Positions 25,518-33,825 of a DNA stretch of 64,000 nucleotides are shown here, piece by piece. Both the position numbers and the translations under genes were made by a program. Within the stretch, counting starts at the first letter, position 1; each line of letters begins with the position of its first letter. The notes under the pieces were generated by a model. That model was not told the origin of the DNA and did no database searches. It saw only the letters and a list, made by a program, of their open reading frames with translations. Location of the stretch: the NCBI GenBank assembly GCA_038233075.1, contig JBBSMQ010000008.1, forward strand, positions 1-64,000. Reading direction: 5' to 3'. This stretch comes from Iamia sp038233075. Its GTDB lineage: Bacteria > Actinomycetota > Acidimicrobiia > Acidimicrobiales > Iamiaceae.

Positions 25518-26438
25518 GTGCGGGCCGCCACCCTCCTCGCCGTCGGCTCCGCGTTCGTCCACGCCGCCTGGAACCTGCTCATCAAGACGAGCGACGACCG
25601 GGCCGTGGCGGCGTGGGGCCAGTTCCTCGCCGCCGCACTGCTGTCGGCGGTGGGCCTCTTAGTGGTGGGGGCGCCGGGGTGGGGGTCGCTCCCCTACCTC
25701 GCCGCCACCGGCGCGGTCCACGTCCTGTACGTGGAGGCCCTGGTCGCGGCCTACAACCACGGCGACTTCTCGCTCTCCTACCCCGTGGCCCGAGGAGGCG
25801 GCGCGGTGCTCGCGGCCCTGGGCAGCGTTGCCTTCCTCGGCGACCACCTCAGCGCACCAGCCTGGGCCGCCATCGTCATCGCCGGAGCCGGGCTGGTCTC
25901 CCTGCGGGGCGGGCGAGGCGTCCCCGCGGCCGAAGATGTGGTCCTGGGGCCCCTGGACCCCGGCGGCACGGCCCCGCCCGCCCCACCGGCGCAGGAGCGC
26001 TCGTCGGAGTCGCGCGCCCTGGCCTTCGCCCTGCTCACCGCGGCCTGCATCGCGACCTACACCCTGATCGACTCAGCCGGCTCGCGGGCGTCGGCCGACG
26101 GCGTCGCCTACGGGTTCGGGTCGGTCGCCGCTGCGGGCCTCGCCATCACCGTGGTCAACCTGGTCCGCCCCGCCCGCCGCGCCCGGGCCGGGCTGCTGGT
26201 CCGCGGGTGGCAGCGGAACCTCGCCGGGGGGTTGGGCACCACCATCGCCTACACGATGGTGCTGGTCGCGGTGCGCGATGCCCCCGTGGGCTACGTGACG
26301 ATGCTCCGGGAGTCGTCGGTGGTGATCGGCGCGCTGCTGGGGTGGCTGGTGCTCCGGGAGGGACTGGGCGCGCGTCGGGTCGTCAGCTCGTCGGTCGTGC
26401 TGGTCGGCCTGGTGCTCCTGGTCGCCGTCAGCGCCTGA
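25518..26438 (+). CDS. DMT-superfamily (EamA-like) transporter
   Basis: 306-residue inner-membrane protein with about ten hydrophobic helices in two halves, separated by a polar loop (about 133-165). The halves show the EamA pattern (AWNLLIKTSDD near the start; the second half ends REGLGARRVVSSSVVLVGLVLL). Likely a metabolite exporter or importer; substrate unknown. GTG start with TAGCCT (25503-25508) 9 nt upstream. Stands alone between minus-strand operons. Confidence 0.83.
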   Translation: MRAATLLAVGSAFVHAAWNLLIKTSDDRAVAAWGQFLAAALLSAVGLLVVGAPGWGSLPYLAATGAVHVLYVEALVAAYNHGDFSLSYPVARGGGAVLAALGSVAFLGDHLSAPAWAAIVIAGAGLVSLRGGRGVPAAEDVVLGPLDPGGTAPPAPPAQERSSESRALAFALLTAACIATYTLIDSAGSRASADGVAYGFGSVAAAGLAITVVNLVRPARRARAGLLVRGWQRNLAGGLGTTIAYTMVLVAVRDAPVGYVTMLRESSVVIGALLGWLVLREGLGARRVVSSSVVLVGLVLLVAVSA

Positions 26439-26522
26439 CGCCCGGCGGCACGCTCCGCGCCGTCGGCGGCGAGCCGGGACGTCGAGGGTGCCGTGGTTGG
26501 GGGGCGAGGCGCGTGGGGCCGA

Positions 26523-28067
26523 TCAGCCGCCATAGGTCGTGCGCAGCTCGTGCTTGGGGATCTTGCCGCTGGCGTTGCGGGGCAGGGCGTCGACCACCTC
26601 GAGGCGCTCGGGCAGAGCCTGGGTGCGCAGGCCCTTGGCCTTCAGGTGCTCCACCATCTCGTCGAAGTCGAGGGGTTCACCGCCCTCGGGGCCGGCGACG
26701 ACGGCGCACACCATCTCCCCCCGGTCGGCATCGGGCAGGCCGATGACGGCGACGTCGCTCACCCGCTCGTGCTCGTAGAGGAGGTTCTCGACCTCGGCCG
26801 CAGACACGTTCTCGCCCTTGCGGATGATGACGTCCTTCACCCGTCCGGTGATGCGCACGTAACCGTGCTCGTCGATCACGCCGAGGTCGCCGGTGCGGAA
26901 CCAGCCGTCCTCGTCGAAGGCGTCGGCGTCGAGGGAGCCGTCGAGGTAGCCCCGCATCATCTGCGGAGCCTGGGCCCGCAGCTCGCCCTCCTCGCCCGAG
27001 CCCACCACCTCCCCCTCCAGGCTGACGGCGCGGAGCAGGACGCCGGGCATGGCCCGGCCCTCGGTGGTGGCCAGCTTGTCGTCGGGGTCGTGGGCCGAGC
27101 CCATGGTGAGGATGGGCGCCTCGGTCAGGCCCCAGCCCGACACGACGCCGATGCCCCCCAGCTCGTCGGCGATCTCGGCGTGCAGGGCCGGGGGCTTGGG
27201 GGCGCCACCTCCGGGGCACAGGCGCAGGCTGGGGAACAGCCGGTCGTCGCCCGCCGCTCGCTGGGCCGCGAGGTAGGCCATGTGGAAGAAGGTGGCCGAA
27301 CCGGCCAGGGTCACGTCCTCCTGGGAGGCGAGGGCCGGGGTGGCCTTGGGGTCGAAGCCCTCGGTGATCACATTGGTCAGGCCGTACATGAGGCTCGACA
27401 TCAACCAGATGGGCCCGGCGATGTGGGTGACGGGGAAGGCCATGAGGTTGCGATCGCCTTCCCGACACAGCATCCGGTCGCACATGCCTCGGGCCGTGAC
27501 GATGAGGTCGCCGTCGGTGTGGCGGGCCCCCTTGGGGTCTGCGGTGGTGCCCGAGGTGTAGAAGAGCCAGGCGATCGGCTCGTCCTCGCGGGTCGCCGGC
27601 GGTTCGGGCGCGGGTGGCAGGGCGGCCGGGTCGCCGTCGGGCAAGGATCGCGACGCCACCAGGATCCGGGGCGGGTTCGGATCCTCGGCTGCCAGGCGCT
27701 CGGCCATGGCGGTGAAGTCGAAGCCGCGCCACTCCCCCGGCACCACCAGCAGCGAGGTTCCCGCCTGACGGGTGACGAAGCCGATCTCCCGGTCGCGGTA
27801 GATGGGGATGATCGGGTTCTGCACCGCGCCCAGCCGAGCCAGGGCGGCGGCCAGCACCAGCGACCCGTGCCAGGTGGGCAGGACCCAGGAGACGATGTCG
27901 CCCCCACCCACGCCCTCGGCATGCAGCCCGGTCGCCACCCGCTCGGCGGTGGCCCGGTACTCGAGGAAGGTGGCGGTCTGGCCCGTCTCGTCGACGGTCA
28001 TGAGTGCATGAGGCGTGGCCTCGGCTCGGGCCTCGACCAGCTCCCAAAGGTTGCGTCCCTCGAGCAT
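26523..28067 (-). CDS. Acyl-CoA synthetase (AMP-forming)
   Basis: 514-residue ANL-family ligase that activates a carboxylic acid to acyl-CoA through an acyl-AMP. Motifs: LFYTSGTTADPKGARHTD (P-loop, A3), GWGLTEAP (A5), WFRTGDLG (A7), KDVIIRKGENVSAAEVE (A8) and the final catalytic Lys in ASGKIPKHEL (A10). FadD-like; the acid substrate is unknown. GGAGG is placed 4 nt before the ATG. Operator A2 and a TAAACT -10 box lie upstream. Monocistronic as far as can be seen. Confidence 0.9.
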   Translation of the reverse strand: MLEGRNLWELVEARAEATPHALMTVDETGQTATFLEYRATAERVATGLHAEGVGGGDIVSWVLPTWHGSLVLAAALARLGAVQNPIIPIYRDREIGFVTRQAGTSLLVVPGEWRGFDFTAMAERLAAEDPNPPRILVASRSLPDGDPAALPPAPEPPATREDEPIAWLFYTSGTTADPKGARHTDGDLIVTARGMCDRMLCREGDRNLMAFPVTHIAGPIWLMSSLMYGLTNVITEGFDPKATPALASQEDVTLAGSATFFHMAYLAAQRAAGDDRLFPSLRLCPGGGAPKPPALHAEIADELGGIGVVSGWGLTEAPILTMGSAHDPDDKLATTEGRAMPGVLLRAVSLEGEVVGSGEEGELRAQAPQMMRGYLDGSLDADAFDEDGWFRTGDLGVIDEHGYVRITGRVKDVIIRKGENVSAAEVENLLYEHERVSDVAVIGLPDADRGEMVCAVVAGPEGGEPLDFDEMVEHLKAKGLRTQALPERLEVVDALPRNASGKIPKHELRTTYGG

Positions 28068-28106
28068 CGATCCTCCGTGTGGTGCGCCGACCGGGAGCGG
28101 CCGGGA

Positions 28107-28123
28107 TCTGACGACCCGTCAGT
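28107..28123. promoter_or_regulatory. Operator A2 (17-bp palindrome)
   Basis: TCTGACGACCCGTCAGT: perfect 6-bp arms CTGACG/CGTCAG around a 3-bp centre. It overlaps the minus-strand -10 box TAAACT (28121-28126) and lies 39 nt before the acyl-CoA synthetase start codon. Confidence 0.75.
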
Positions 28124-28218
28124 TTACGGGTTCGCACCGCGGGCGCAGCCCGAGCACCACTCCCTCGCCCACCGCACCCTTCCCGCCACCGCCCGCCACC
28201 CACTACCGTTACTCGTCA

Positions 28219-28764
28219 GTGGGCCTTCCCGATCGAGCACCCGTGCTCGTCGTCATGGCGGGCCTCCCGGGGGTGGGCAAGAGCGCCGTGGCCGACGAGC
28301 TCGGTGCCCGTCTGGGAGCAGCGGTCCTCTCGGTCGATCTCGTCGAATCGGCCATGCACCGGGCGGGCCTCGCGGCCGGCTACGAACGGGGGATGGCGGC
28401 CTACCTCGTCGCCGAGGAGCTGGGCCACCAGCTCCTCGGCTCGGGGCAGTCGGTCATCATCGACGCGGTGAACGAGGACGAGGGGGCGCGCCAGGGCTGG
28501 CGCCGACTGGCCGAGCGCCACGAAGTCGCCCTCCGACCCATCGAGGTCGTGTGCGGCGATGTCGCCCTGCACCGGCGGCGACTGGAAGGCCGGCGCCCCC
28601 GCTACCCGGGTGTCGCGGAGCCGACCTGGGCCGAGGTCGAGGCCCGCCGGTCCGGGCTCGAGGCGTGGACCGGCGATCGCCTGGTCCTGGACACGGTCGA
28701 CCCGCTCGACCTTCTCGTCGAGCGTGCGACGGCGTGGCTCGGATCGGACCTCGACACCGGCTGA
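28219..28764 (+). CDS. P-loop kinase-like ATPase
   Basis: 181 residues. Walker A GLPGVGKSAV at about 13-22, a zeta/AAA_33-type kinase fold with SVDLVE (likely catalytic Asp) and a Q-S-V-I-I-D-A Walker B strand, then an RRRLEGRRP lid. It could phosphorylate a small molecule. It resembles stand-alone AAA_33 kinases more than a toxin: no antitoxin gene is adjacent. GTG start; TACCGT (28204-28209) is 9 nt upstream. A later ATG at 28255 is less likely because it would cut the first strand. Confidence 0.75.
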   Translation: MGLPDRAPVLVVMAGLPGVGKSAVADELGARLGAAVLSVDLVESAMHRAGLAAGYERGMAAYLVAEELGHQLLGSGQSVIIDAVNEDEGARQGWRRLAERHEVALRPIEVVCGDVALHRRRLEGRRPRYPGVAEPTWAEVEARRSGLEAWTGDRLVLDTVDPLDLLVERATAWLGSDLDTG

Positions 28765-28775
28765 GCGCTCCCCAA

Positions 28776-28818
28776 CTTTGGACCGACAACGCCGCATGTG
28801 GCGCCCTTCCGTCCAAAG
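28776..28818. terminator. Bidirectional terminator-like hairpin
   Basis: CTTTGGAC (28776-28783) pairs with GTCCAAAG (28811-28818), with a further CGCC/GGCG pairing inside the loop, between the converging kinase and cyclase genes. Confidence 0.6.
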
Positions 28819-28834
28819 GTCGGAGACGGCTGCG

Positions 28835-29836
28835 TCAGAGGACGGCGACGGGGGCGACGGGGGCGCTGGTGGCGCCGACGATGGGCTCGGGGGTGGCCAC
28901 CAGGAGGACGTCGCTGCGGCCGAGCTCGGCGCACCGGGCCGATAGAGCCTCCAGGTCCCAGTTCTGGCCCTGGAGCAGGCCCATGTCGCGGATGTGGAGC
29001 ATGTGCACGCACAGCGTGTCGCTCCAGTCCGGCGACGGTGGCGGGAACGCCTCGCCGGCGTAGGTGTCGGTGAACACCCCTGCGATGTCGTGGCGCCGGA
29101 TCCACTCCACCGAGTGCAACGACGGGCCCGGGAAGCGGAACCCATCACCGCTGGCGTAGCGCTCGCGGCGACCCGCCTTCAGGTGGCGGATCTCGCCGGT
29201 GCGCACGAGCAGCACATCGGCGGGCTCGGGCACCAGGCCGGCCGCGTCGTACACCTCGTCGAGGTCGTCACCGGTGAGGGCGTAGCCGGGGTCGATGGCG
29301 TCGAGGGCCTCGACCCCTCGCAGCCGCCCCACATCGACGACGACGGCGCGGGTCACGAGGGCGGGCAGGGTCTCGGCCCCGCACACCGACGCCCCCGTCT
29401 CCGGCGAGATGGCCGAGGCCGGGAACCCGTTCCACAGCAGGTCGTCGTAAGACACGTGGGCCAGGGTGTCGATGTGGGTGCCGGCACAGGTGAGCATGTG
29501 GACCGTGTCGTCGGTGGAGGCCCACACCCCCGGTACCTGGGGGTCGCGCTGGTTGACGATGAGCATCTCCAGGTCCGGGTTGCGGCGGTGCGCCACCTGG
29601 CCCGCCTGGGGACCGGCGGGGCCGAGGTCGAGGGCGAGGGAGATGCGCTCACCAGTGCGCGCGCAGGCCGTGCCGCGGCGGGCCGCGGCGTCGTCGAGGA
29701 GGTTGGCCGTGCCTCGCTGGTCGTCGTCGCCCCAGCGGCCCCAGTTGGAGACACGAACCCGCACCTCCTCGACGTGGGCTGGCAGGGTGGGCGAGGCCAC
29801 GGTGCGCCCGGCGGCGCCGGAGGGGACGGTGGCCAC
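28835..29836 (-). CDS. Cyclase-family (kynurenine formamidase-like) hydrolase
   Basis: 333 residues of the Cyclase family (PF04199), metal-dependent amidases/hydrolases. The signature CAGTHIDTLAH (HxGTHxDxPxH type, with Cys in place of the first His and Leu-Ala before the last His) and a later HMLHIRDMG segment are visible. GTG start lies 7 nt after the stop of the alcohol dehydrogenase gene, so they form an operon. Substrate not known; related proteins act on N-formyl amides or lactone-like rings in aromatic catabolism. Confidence 0.8.
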   Translation of the reverse strand: MATVPSGAAGRTVASPTLPAHVEEVRVRVSNWGRWGDDDQRGTANLLDDAAARRGTACARTGERISLALDLGPAGPQAGQVAHRRNPDLEMLIVNQRDPQVPGVWASTDDTVHMLTCAGTHIDTLAHVSYDDLLWNGFPASAISPETGASVCGAETLPALVTRAVVVDVGRLRGVEALDAIDPGYALTGDDLDEVYDAAGLVPEPADVLLVRTGEIRHLKAGRRERYASGDGFRFPGPSLHSVEWIRRHDIAGVFTDTYAGEAFPPPSPDWSDTLCVHMLHIRDMGLLQGQNWDLEALSARCAELGRSDVLLVATPEPIVGATSAPVAPVAVL

Positions 29837-29843
29837 GGTCGGC

Positions 29844-30911
29844 TCAGGCCAGGTCGAGGACGGCCCGGTTGACCTTCCCATCGTGCATGGCCTGGAGGGC
29901 GTCGGTCACGCCGTCGAGCGGGTAGGTGGCCGATACCAGCTCATCCAGGAGCAGGCGTCCGCTCCGGTACAGGTCCACGTAGAGGGGGATGTCGTGGTGG
30001 GGTCGGGTGGTGCCGTAGCGACAGCCCATGATCGAGCGATCGTTGTAGAGGCTCTGGACCACGAAGCTGGCCTCGGTGCCCAGCTTCGGGACCCCGAGCA
30101 GGATGCACTGGCCACCCCAGTCGAGGGTGTCGATGGCGGTGCTGATGAGCGTGGGATGGCCGACGCACTCGAAGGCGTGGTCGACCCCGTCGGCGACGAT
30201 CTCCTTGACCGCGGCCACCGTGTCGACATCGGGCCCGGCCGCGATGAAGTGGGTGGCGCCGAAGGTGCGCGCCGCCTGCTCCTTGTCCGGGTTGGCGTCC
30301 ACCGCGATGATGGGGCCAGCGTCGCTCAACCGTAGTCCCTGGAGCACGTTGAGGCCGATGCCACCCACGCCGATGACCACCGCCGACTGGCCGTGGGTGA
30401 CCCGCGCCCGGTTGAGCACGGCGCCGGTGCCGGTGACCACCGCGCAGCCGATGAGACAGGCCGCCGACAGCGGCACCTCGGGGTCGATGACGATGGCCTG
30501 GTTCTCCTTCACCACCGTGGTCTGGGCGAAAACCCCGGCGTTGGCGAACTGGAAGGCCTTGTCGCCGCCGACGGTGAACGGGGCCCGCAGCTGGCCGTAG
30601 CCGGAGCGACAGTGCGACGGGAGGCCCCGGGCACAGGCCGAGCAGTGGCCGCAGAAGCCCATGGTGGTGAGCACGACGTGGTCGCCCTCGGCCACCGTGG
30701 TGACGGCGTTGCCCACGGCCTCGACCAGGCCGGCGCCCTCGTGGCCCATGACGACGGGCGTGGGAAACGGGATGGTGCCGTCCACCACCGACACGTCGCT
30801 GTGGCAGAGCCCGGCCTTCTGCACCCGCACCCGTACCTCGTCGGCCCGCACGTCCCGCACCTCGACGTCGTCGCGAACCTCCAGCTCACCTGTCCAGACA
30901 ATCGCTCTCAT
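29844..30911 (-). CDS. Zinc-dependent alcohol dehydrogenase (MDR family)
   Basis: 355 residues. Catalytic-zinc motif GHEGAGLVEAVG with CHSD upstream, and the four-Cys structural zinc site within CGHCSACARGLPSHC; Rossmann motif GVGGIGLNVLQGL. Resembles the class III / mycothiol-dependent formaldehyde dehydrogenase branch used with CoA-linked and alcohol substrates. GAGGA is 6 nt before the ATG. The last bases before the gene are the edge of a 188-bp inverted-repeat element. Cotranscribed with the cyclase-family hydrolase. Confidence 0.9.
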   Translation of the reverse strand: MRAIVWTGELEVRDDVEVRDVRADEVRVRVQKAGLCHSDVSVVDGTIPFPTPVVMGHEGAGLVEAVGNAVTTVAEGDHVVLTTMGFCGHCSACARGLPSHCRSGYGQLRAPFTVGGDKAFQFANAGVFAQTTVVKENQAIVIDPEVPLSAACLIGCAVVTGTGAVLNRARVTHGQSAVVIGVGGIGLNVLQGLRLSDAGPIIAVDANPDKEQAARTFGATHFIAAGPDVDTVAAVKEIVADGVDHAFECVGHPTLISTAIDTLDWGGQCILLGVPKLGTEASFVVQSLYNDRSIMGCRYGTTRPHHDIPLYVDLYRSGRLLLDELVSATYPLDGVTDALQAMHDGKVNRAVLDLA

Positions 30912-30914
30912 GTT

Positions 30915-31102
30915 TCGTCCTCACTCGCTCGCTGCGCTCGCTCCGTTCGGACGAGCCTGGTCGTGCGGCCTGCGGCCGCGCTGTCTTGGCTGCGCCGACC
31001 AGCAAGCTGGATCGGCTCCGCCTTCACCTGGGGGAGACCCCCAGACCCCCAGCGGCTGCGCCGGTTGCCGGGTCCCTGGGCGCAGCGAGCGCGTAACGAC
31101 GA
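30915..31102. repeat. MITE-like element with 23-nt terminal inverted repeats
   Basis: The left end (30915-30937) and the reverse complement of the right end (31080-31102) agree at 20 of 23 positions and share the 12-mer CGCTCGCTGCGC. The 188-bp interior contains further small hairpins and no open frame. It fills the whole gap between the aldehyde and alcohol dehydrogenase genes. Confidence 0.55.
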
Positions 31103-31107
31103 GATCA

Positions 31108-32565
31108 CTACGACCATACGATCGATTGCATCTCGGAGTAGGCGTGGAGGCCCCACTTGCCGCCGTCACGACCGACGCCGGAGTACTTGAAGCCGCCGAA
31201 GGCGGCCTCGTGGTTGCGCTGGAGGGTGTTGATGCCCACGTTGCCGCTCTCCAGGCGCTTGGCCACGCCCATGGCCCGACCGCTGTCGCCGGAGAAGACG
31301 TAGGAGTACAGGCCGTACGGGCTGTCGTTGGAGATGGCGACGGCCTCGTCGTCGTCGTCGAAGGGCATGGCCACGATGACGGGACCGAAGATCTCCTCCC
31401 GAGCCGCCCGCATCTCGTTGGTGGCGTCGGCCAGCAGCGTGGGGGCGACGTAGAACCCCGTGCCCAGGTCGGGTCGGTCCCCGCCGGCCACGGCCTTGGC
31501 CCCCTCGCCGACCGCCGAGGTCACGTAGCCCTCCACCCGCTCGCGGTGGGCGTCGGAGATGACCGGGCCCAGGACGGTGTCGCGCTCGATCGGGTCGCCG
31601 ACCTTGAAGAGGCCGGCCATCTCACCCAGCTTGGAGACGACCTCGTCGTAGACACCTCGCTGCACCACCAGGCGGGTGGGCGAGGTGCAGATCTGGCCGG
31701 AGTGGAACGTCCAGGTGCTCGACACGTTCGAGAGCACGGTCTTCACGTCGGCGTCGTCGAAGACGATGGCGGCGCCCTTGCCGCCCAGCTCCAACAGCAG
31801 GCGCTTCATCTGCTTCCCGGCGACCTCGGCGATGCGACAGCCCACGGCGGTCGAACCGGTGAAGGAGATCATGTCGACATCGGGCGAGGTGGTGATGGCC
31901 TCGGCGGCCTCGACCGAGTCGGCCACGACCAGGTTGACGACACCGGGCGGGACCCCCGCCTCCTCGAAGGCCTCACACAGCAAGATGGTGCCCAGCGGGT
32001 CCTGCACCGGCGGCTTGACCACCACCGCGTTGCCCATGGCCAGTGCCGGGGCGATCTTGCCGGCCATGTTGGTGATGGGGAAGTTGTAGGCGGCCAGGCA
32101 GGCGACCACGCCCACCGGCGCCCGGTGCTCGACGGCGCCGACGATGCCGCCGGGGGCCAGCGGGGTGGACGGCATGATCGCCGGCGGCAGGGCGACGTGG
32201 TCGTCGATGGGATCGGCGTAGTAGCGGAAGCGGGCCGCGGCCTGGGGCACCTGAAGGGTCTCGGTCACGCGGATGGTGGCCCCGGTCTCGGCCTGGGTCA
32301 GGGGGACCAGGTCGTCACCCTTGGCGTCGATGAGGTCGGCCACCTTGCCCAGCAGGGCGCAGCGCTCGGCCATGGGAGTCGCGGCCCACGCCTTTTGGGC
32401 CGCCCGGGCCGCGGCGCAGGCGTCGGCGGCCTGGGACGCGCTGGCGTTGGGCGCCACCCCGACGCGCTCCTCGGTGGCGGGGTTGACGATGTCGTAGCCG
32501 CCGTCGGCGGCGGTCCAGTCCCCGCCGATGAGCAGCCGGTAGTCGTGGTCCGCGGCGATGGTCAC
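31108..32565 (-). CDS. NAD(P)-dependent aldehyde dehydrogenase
   Basis: 485 residues, ALDH superfamily. Oxidises an aldehyde to the acid, or its CoA analogue. Catalytic Glu in LELGGKGA, catalytic Cys in SGQICTSPTRLVVQ, cofactor loop FTGSTAVG, C-terminal FSGDSGRAMGVAKRLESG. Start GTG 32565: the box TACAGT (32574-32579) is 8 nt upstream and overlaps operator B1. No Shine-Dalgarno is seen, so the message is probably leaderless. The neighbouring alcohol dehydrogenase suggests consecutive oxidation of an alcohol to an acid, which the acyl-CoA synthetases could then activate. Confidence 0.92.
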   Translation of the reverse strand: MTIAADHDYRLLIGGDWTAADGGYDIVNPATEERVGVAPNASASQAADACAAARAAQKAWAATPMAERCALLGKVADLIDAKGDDLVPLTQAETGATIRVTETLQVPQAAARFRYYADPIDDHVALPPAIMPSTPLAPGGIVGAVEHRAPVGVVACLAAYNFPITNMAGKIAPALAMGNAVVVKPPVQDPLGTILLCEAFEEAGVPPGVVNLVVADSVEAAEAITTSPDVDMISFTGSTAVGCRIAEVAGKQMKRLLLELGGKGAAIVFDDADVKTVLSNVSSTWTFHSGQICTSPTRLVVQRGVYDEVVSKLGEMAGLFKVGDPIERDTVLGPVISDAHRERVEGYVTSAVGEGAKAVAGGDRPDLGTGFYVAPTLLADATNEMRAAREEIFGPVIVAMPFDDDDEAVAISNDSPYGLYSYVFSGDSGRAMGVAKRLESGNVGINTLQRNHEAAFGGFKYSGVGRDGGKWGLHAYSEMQSIVWS

Positions 32566-32575
32566 AGGCCGAGAC

Positions 32576-32589
32576 TGTAACGCGTTCTC
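32576..32589. promoter_or_regulatory. Operator B1 (KstR-like palindrome)
   Basis: TGTAACGCGTTCTC fits TNNAACNNGTTNN. On the minus strand it overlaps the -10 box TACAGT of the aldehyde dehydrogenase gene, a repressor position. Confidence 0.65.
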
Positions 32590-32618
32590 GTTTTGGCGGC
32601 GCCCGCCACGTCAGCCGG

Positions 32619-33761
32619 TCACCCGGCGGAGGAGGCCGAGAGCTGCTCGCGACGGAGCCGATCGCTGCGGAACCCGGGGTCCTTGTCGAACCCGGGGATG
32701 ACCTCCCGCCCGAACAGCTCGGTGGCCTCGATGACGACCTCGATCGGCGTCTCCTGCGACAGCATCCCGAACGTGAGCTGGTCGGCACCGGCGTCCTCCC
32801 AGCGCTGGCACACCCGGCTGACCTCGTCGGGGTCGCCGATGGCCCACTCCCCCATCTCCACCGCCATGTCGACCTCGGCGCGGGTGTGGGGGTCGCACAG
32901 CTCGGGCCACTCGGGGATGTCGTCGGGGCGGGGGAAGGTGTCGAGGTACCGGAAGAGCAGGCTCTTGTGGTAGTGGCCCCGGGCACCGACCATCAGGTCC
33001 CGGGCCCGGTCGCCGTCCTCCAGGCACAGCATCGACGAGGTGACCATCACGTTGTCGTTGACGAAGCCCCCCACCGGCTCGGCCTGGCGGATCTCCTTCT
33101 TGTAGGTCTCGATCAGCGGTGCCAGCTGGTCGACCGTCCCGGTGGTGAAGCACAGGACGCCGAGGCCCATGCGGGCCGCCTTGGCGAAGGTCGAAGGGCT
33201 CCCGGCCGCCACCCACAGCGGCGGGTGTGGGTCGGTCCGGGGCTTGGGCAGGACGATGCGGTTCGGGGCGGTGAAGTGCGTGCCGGCGTGGCCGGGGTAC
33301 TCGCCCTCCTTCCACATCTCGACCAGCTCGGGCAGGACCTCGTCGAACATGTCCTTGGTGAGGTCGGGCTCACCGATGCCGAAGCCCTGCTGCTCGGTGG
33401 TCGAGCTGCCCCGGCCCATCCCCAGCTCGAAGCGGCCGCCGCTCAGGTGGTCGAGCATGGCCACCTTCTCGGCGGTGCGGAAGGGGGGGTTGACCGGCGG
33501 GGTGATGTTGAAGATGCCCGAGCCCAGGTGGATGCGCTCGGTGGCGGCGGCGCAGTAGCCGAGGAAGGCCTCGTTGGCCGACAGGTGGGAGTACTCCTCG
33601 AGGAAGTGGTGCTCGGTGGCCCACAGGTACTTGAACCCGGATCGGTCGGCGGCCCGGACCCAGTCGAGCTCCTCCTGGAGGCGCATCGCCTCGGCGGCAG
33701 TCCCGTGCTCGTCCACCAGGGACTGCGGCACGTACATCCCGTTGAAGATCCCGAACTCCAT
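32619..33761 (-). CDS. LLM-class flavin-dependent oxidoreductase
   Basis: 380-residue luciferase-like TIM-barrel oxidoreductase using F420 or FMN. Features: FGIFNGMYVPQ start, YLWATEHHFLEEYSHLSANEAF, GSGIFNITPPVNPP, FELGMGRGSSTTEQ and PHPPLWVAAGSPSTFAKAA. The EHH pair matches the bacterial-luciferase-like subgroup that oxygenates substrates. GGAGGA is 7-8 nt before the ATG. TACAGT (33793-33798, minus strand) is its likely -10 box and overlaps operator B2. Confidence 0.88.
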   Translation of the reverse strand: MEFGIFNGMYVPQSLVDEHGTAAEAMRLQEELDWVRAADRSGFKYLWATEHHFLEEYSHLSANEAFLGYCAAATERIHLGSGIFNITPPVNPPFRTAEKVAMLDHLSGGRFELGMGRGSSTTEQQGFGIGEPDLTKDMFDEVLPELVEMWKEGEYPGHAGTHFTAPNRIVLPKPRTDPHPPLWVAAGSPSTFAKAARMGLGVLCFTTGTVDQLAPLIETYKKEIRQAEPVGGFVNDNVMVTSSMLCLEDGDRARDLMVGARGHYHKSLLFRYLDTFPRPDDIPEWPELCDPHTRAEVDMAVEMGEWAIGDPDEVSRVCQRWEDAGADQLTFGMLSQETPIEVVIEATELFGREVIPGFDKDPGFRSDRLRREQLSASSAG

Positions 33762-33787
33762 GGCGCACGTCCTCCGCTCGAGTGGTG

Positions 33788-33815
33788 CCCGAACTGTAAC
33801 GTGTTCTCGTTCGGG
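33788..33815. promoter_or_regulatory. Operator B2 inside a 28-bp dyad
   Basis: TGTAACGTGTTCTC (33795-33808) fits the KstR-like consensus. It is framed by perfect 7-bp arms CCCGAAC (33788-33794) and GTTCGGG (33809-33815). The same dyad could terminate the upstream amidohydrolase transcript and control the LLM gene. Confidence 0.65.
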
Positions 33816-33825
33816 ACCGGCCGGG

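Noticed and set aside
26426..26440. CGTCAG-CGC-CTGACG palindrome at the end of the DMT gene
   Set aside because: Its arms are in the opposite order to the A operators and it covers the stop codon, so it is more likely a chance or terminator stem.
28219..28764. Zeta-type toxin of a toxin-antitoxin pair
   Set aside because: The fold is similar, but there is no epsilon-like antitoxin gene next to it.
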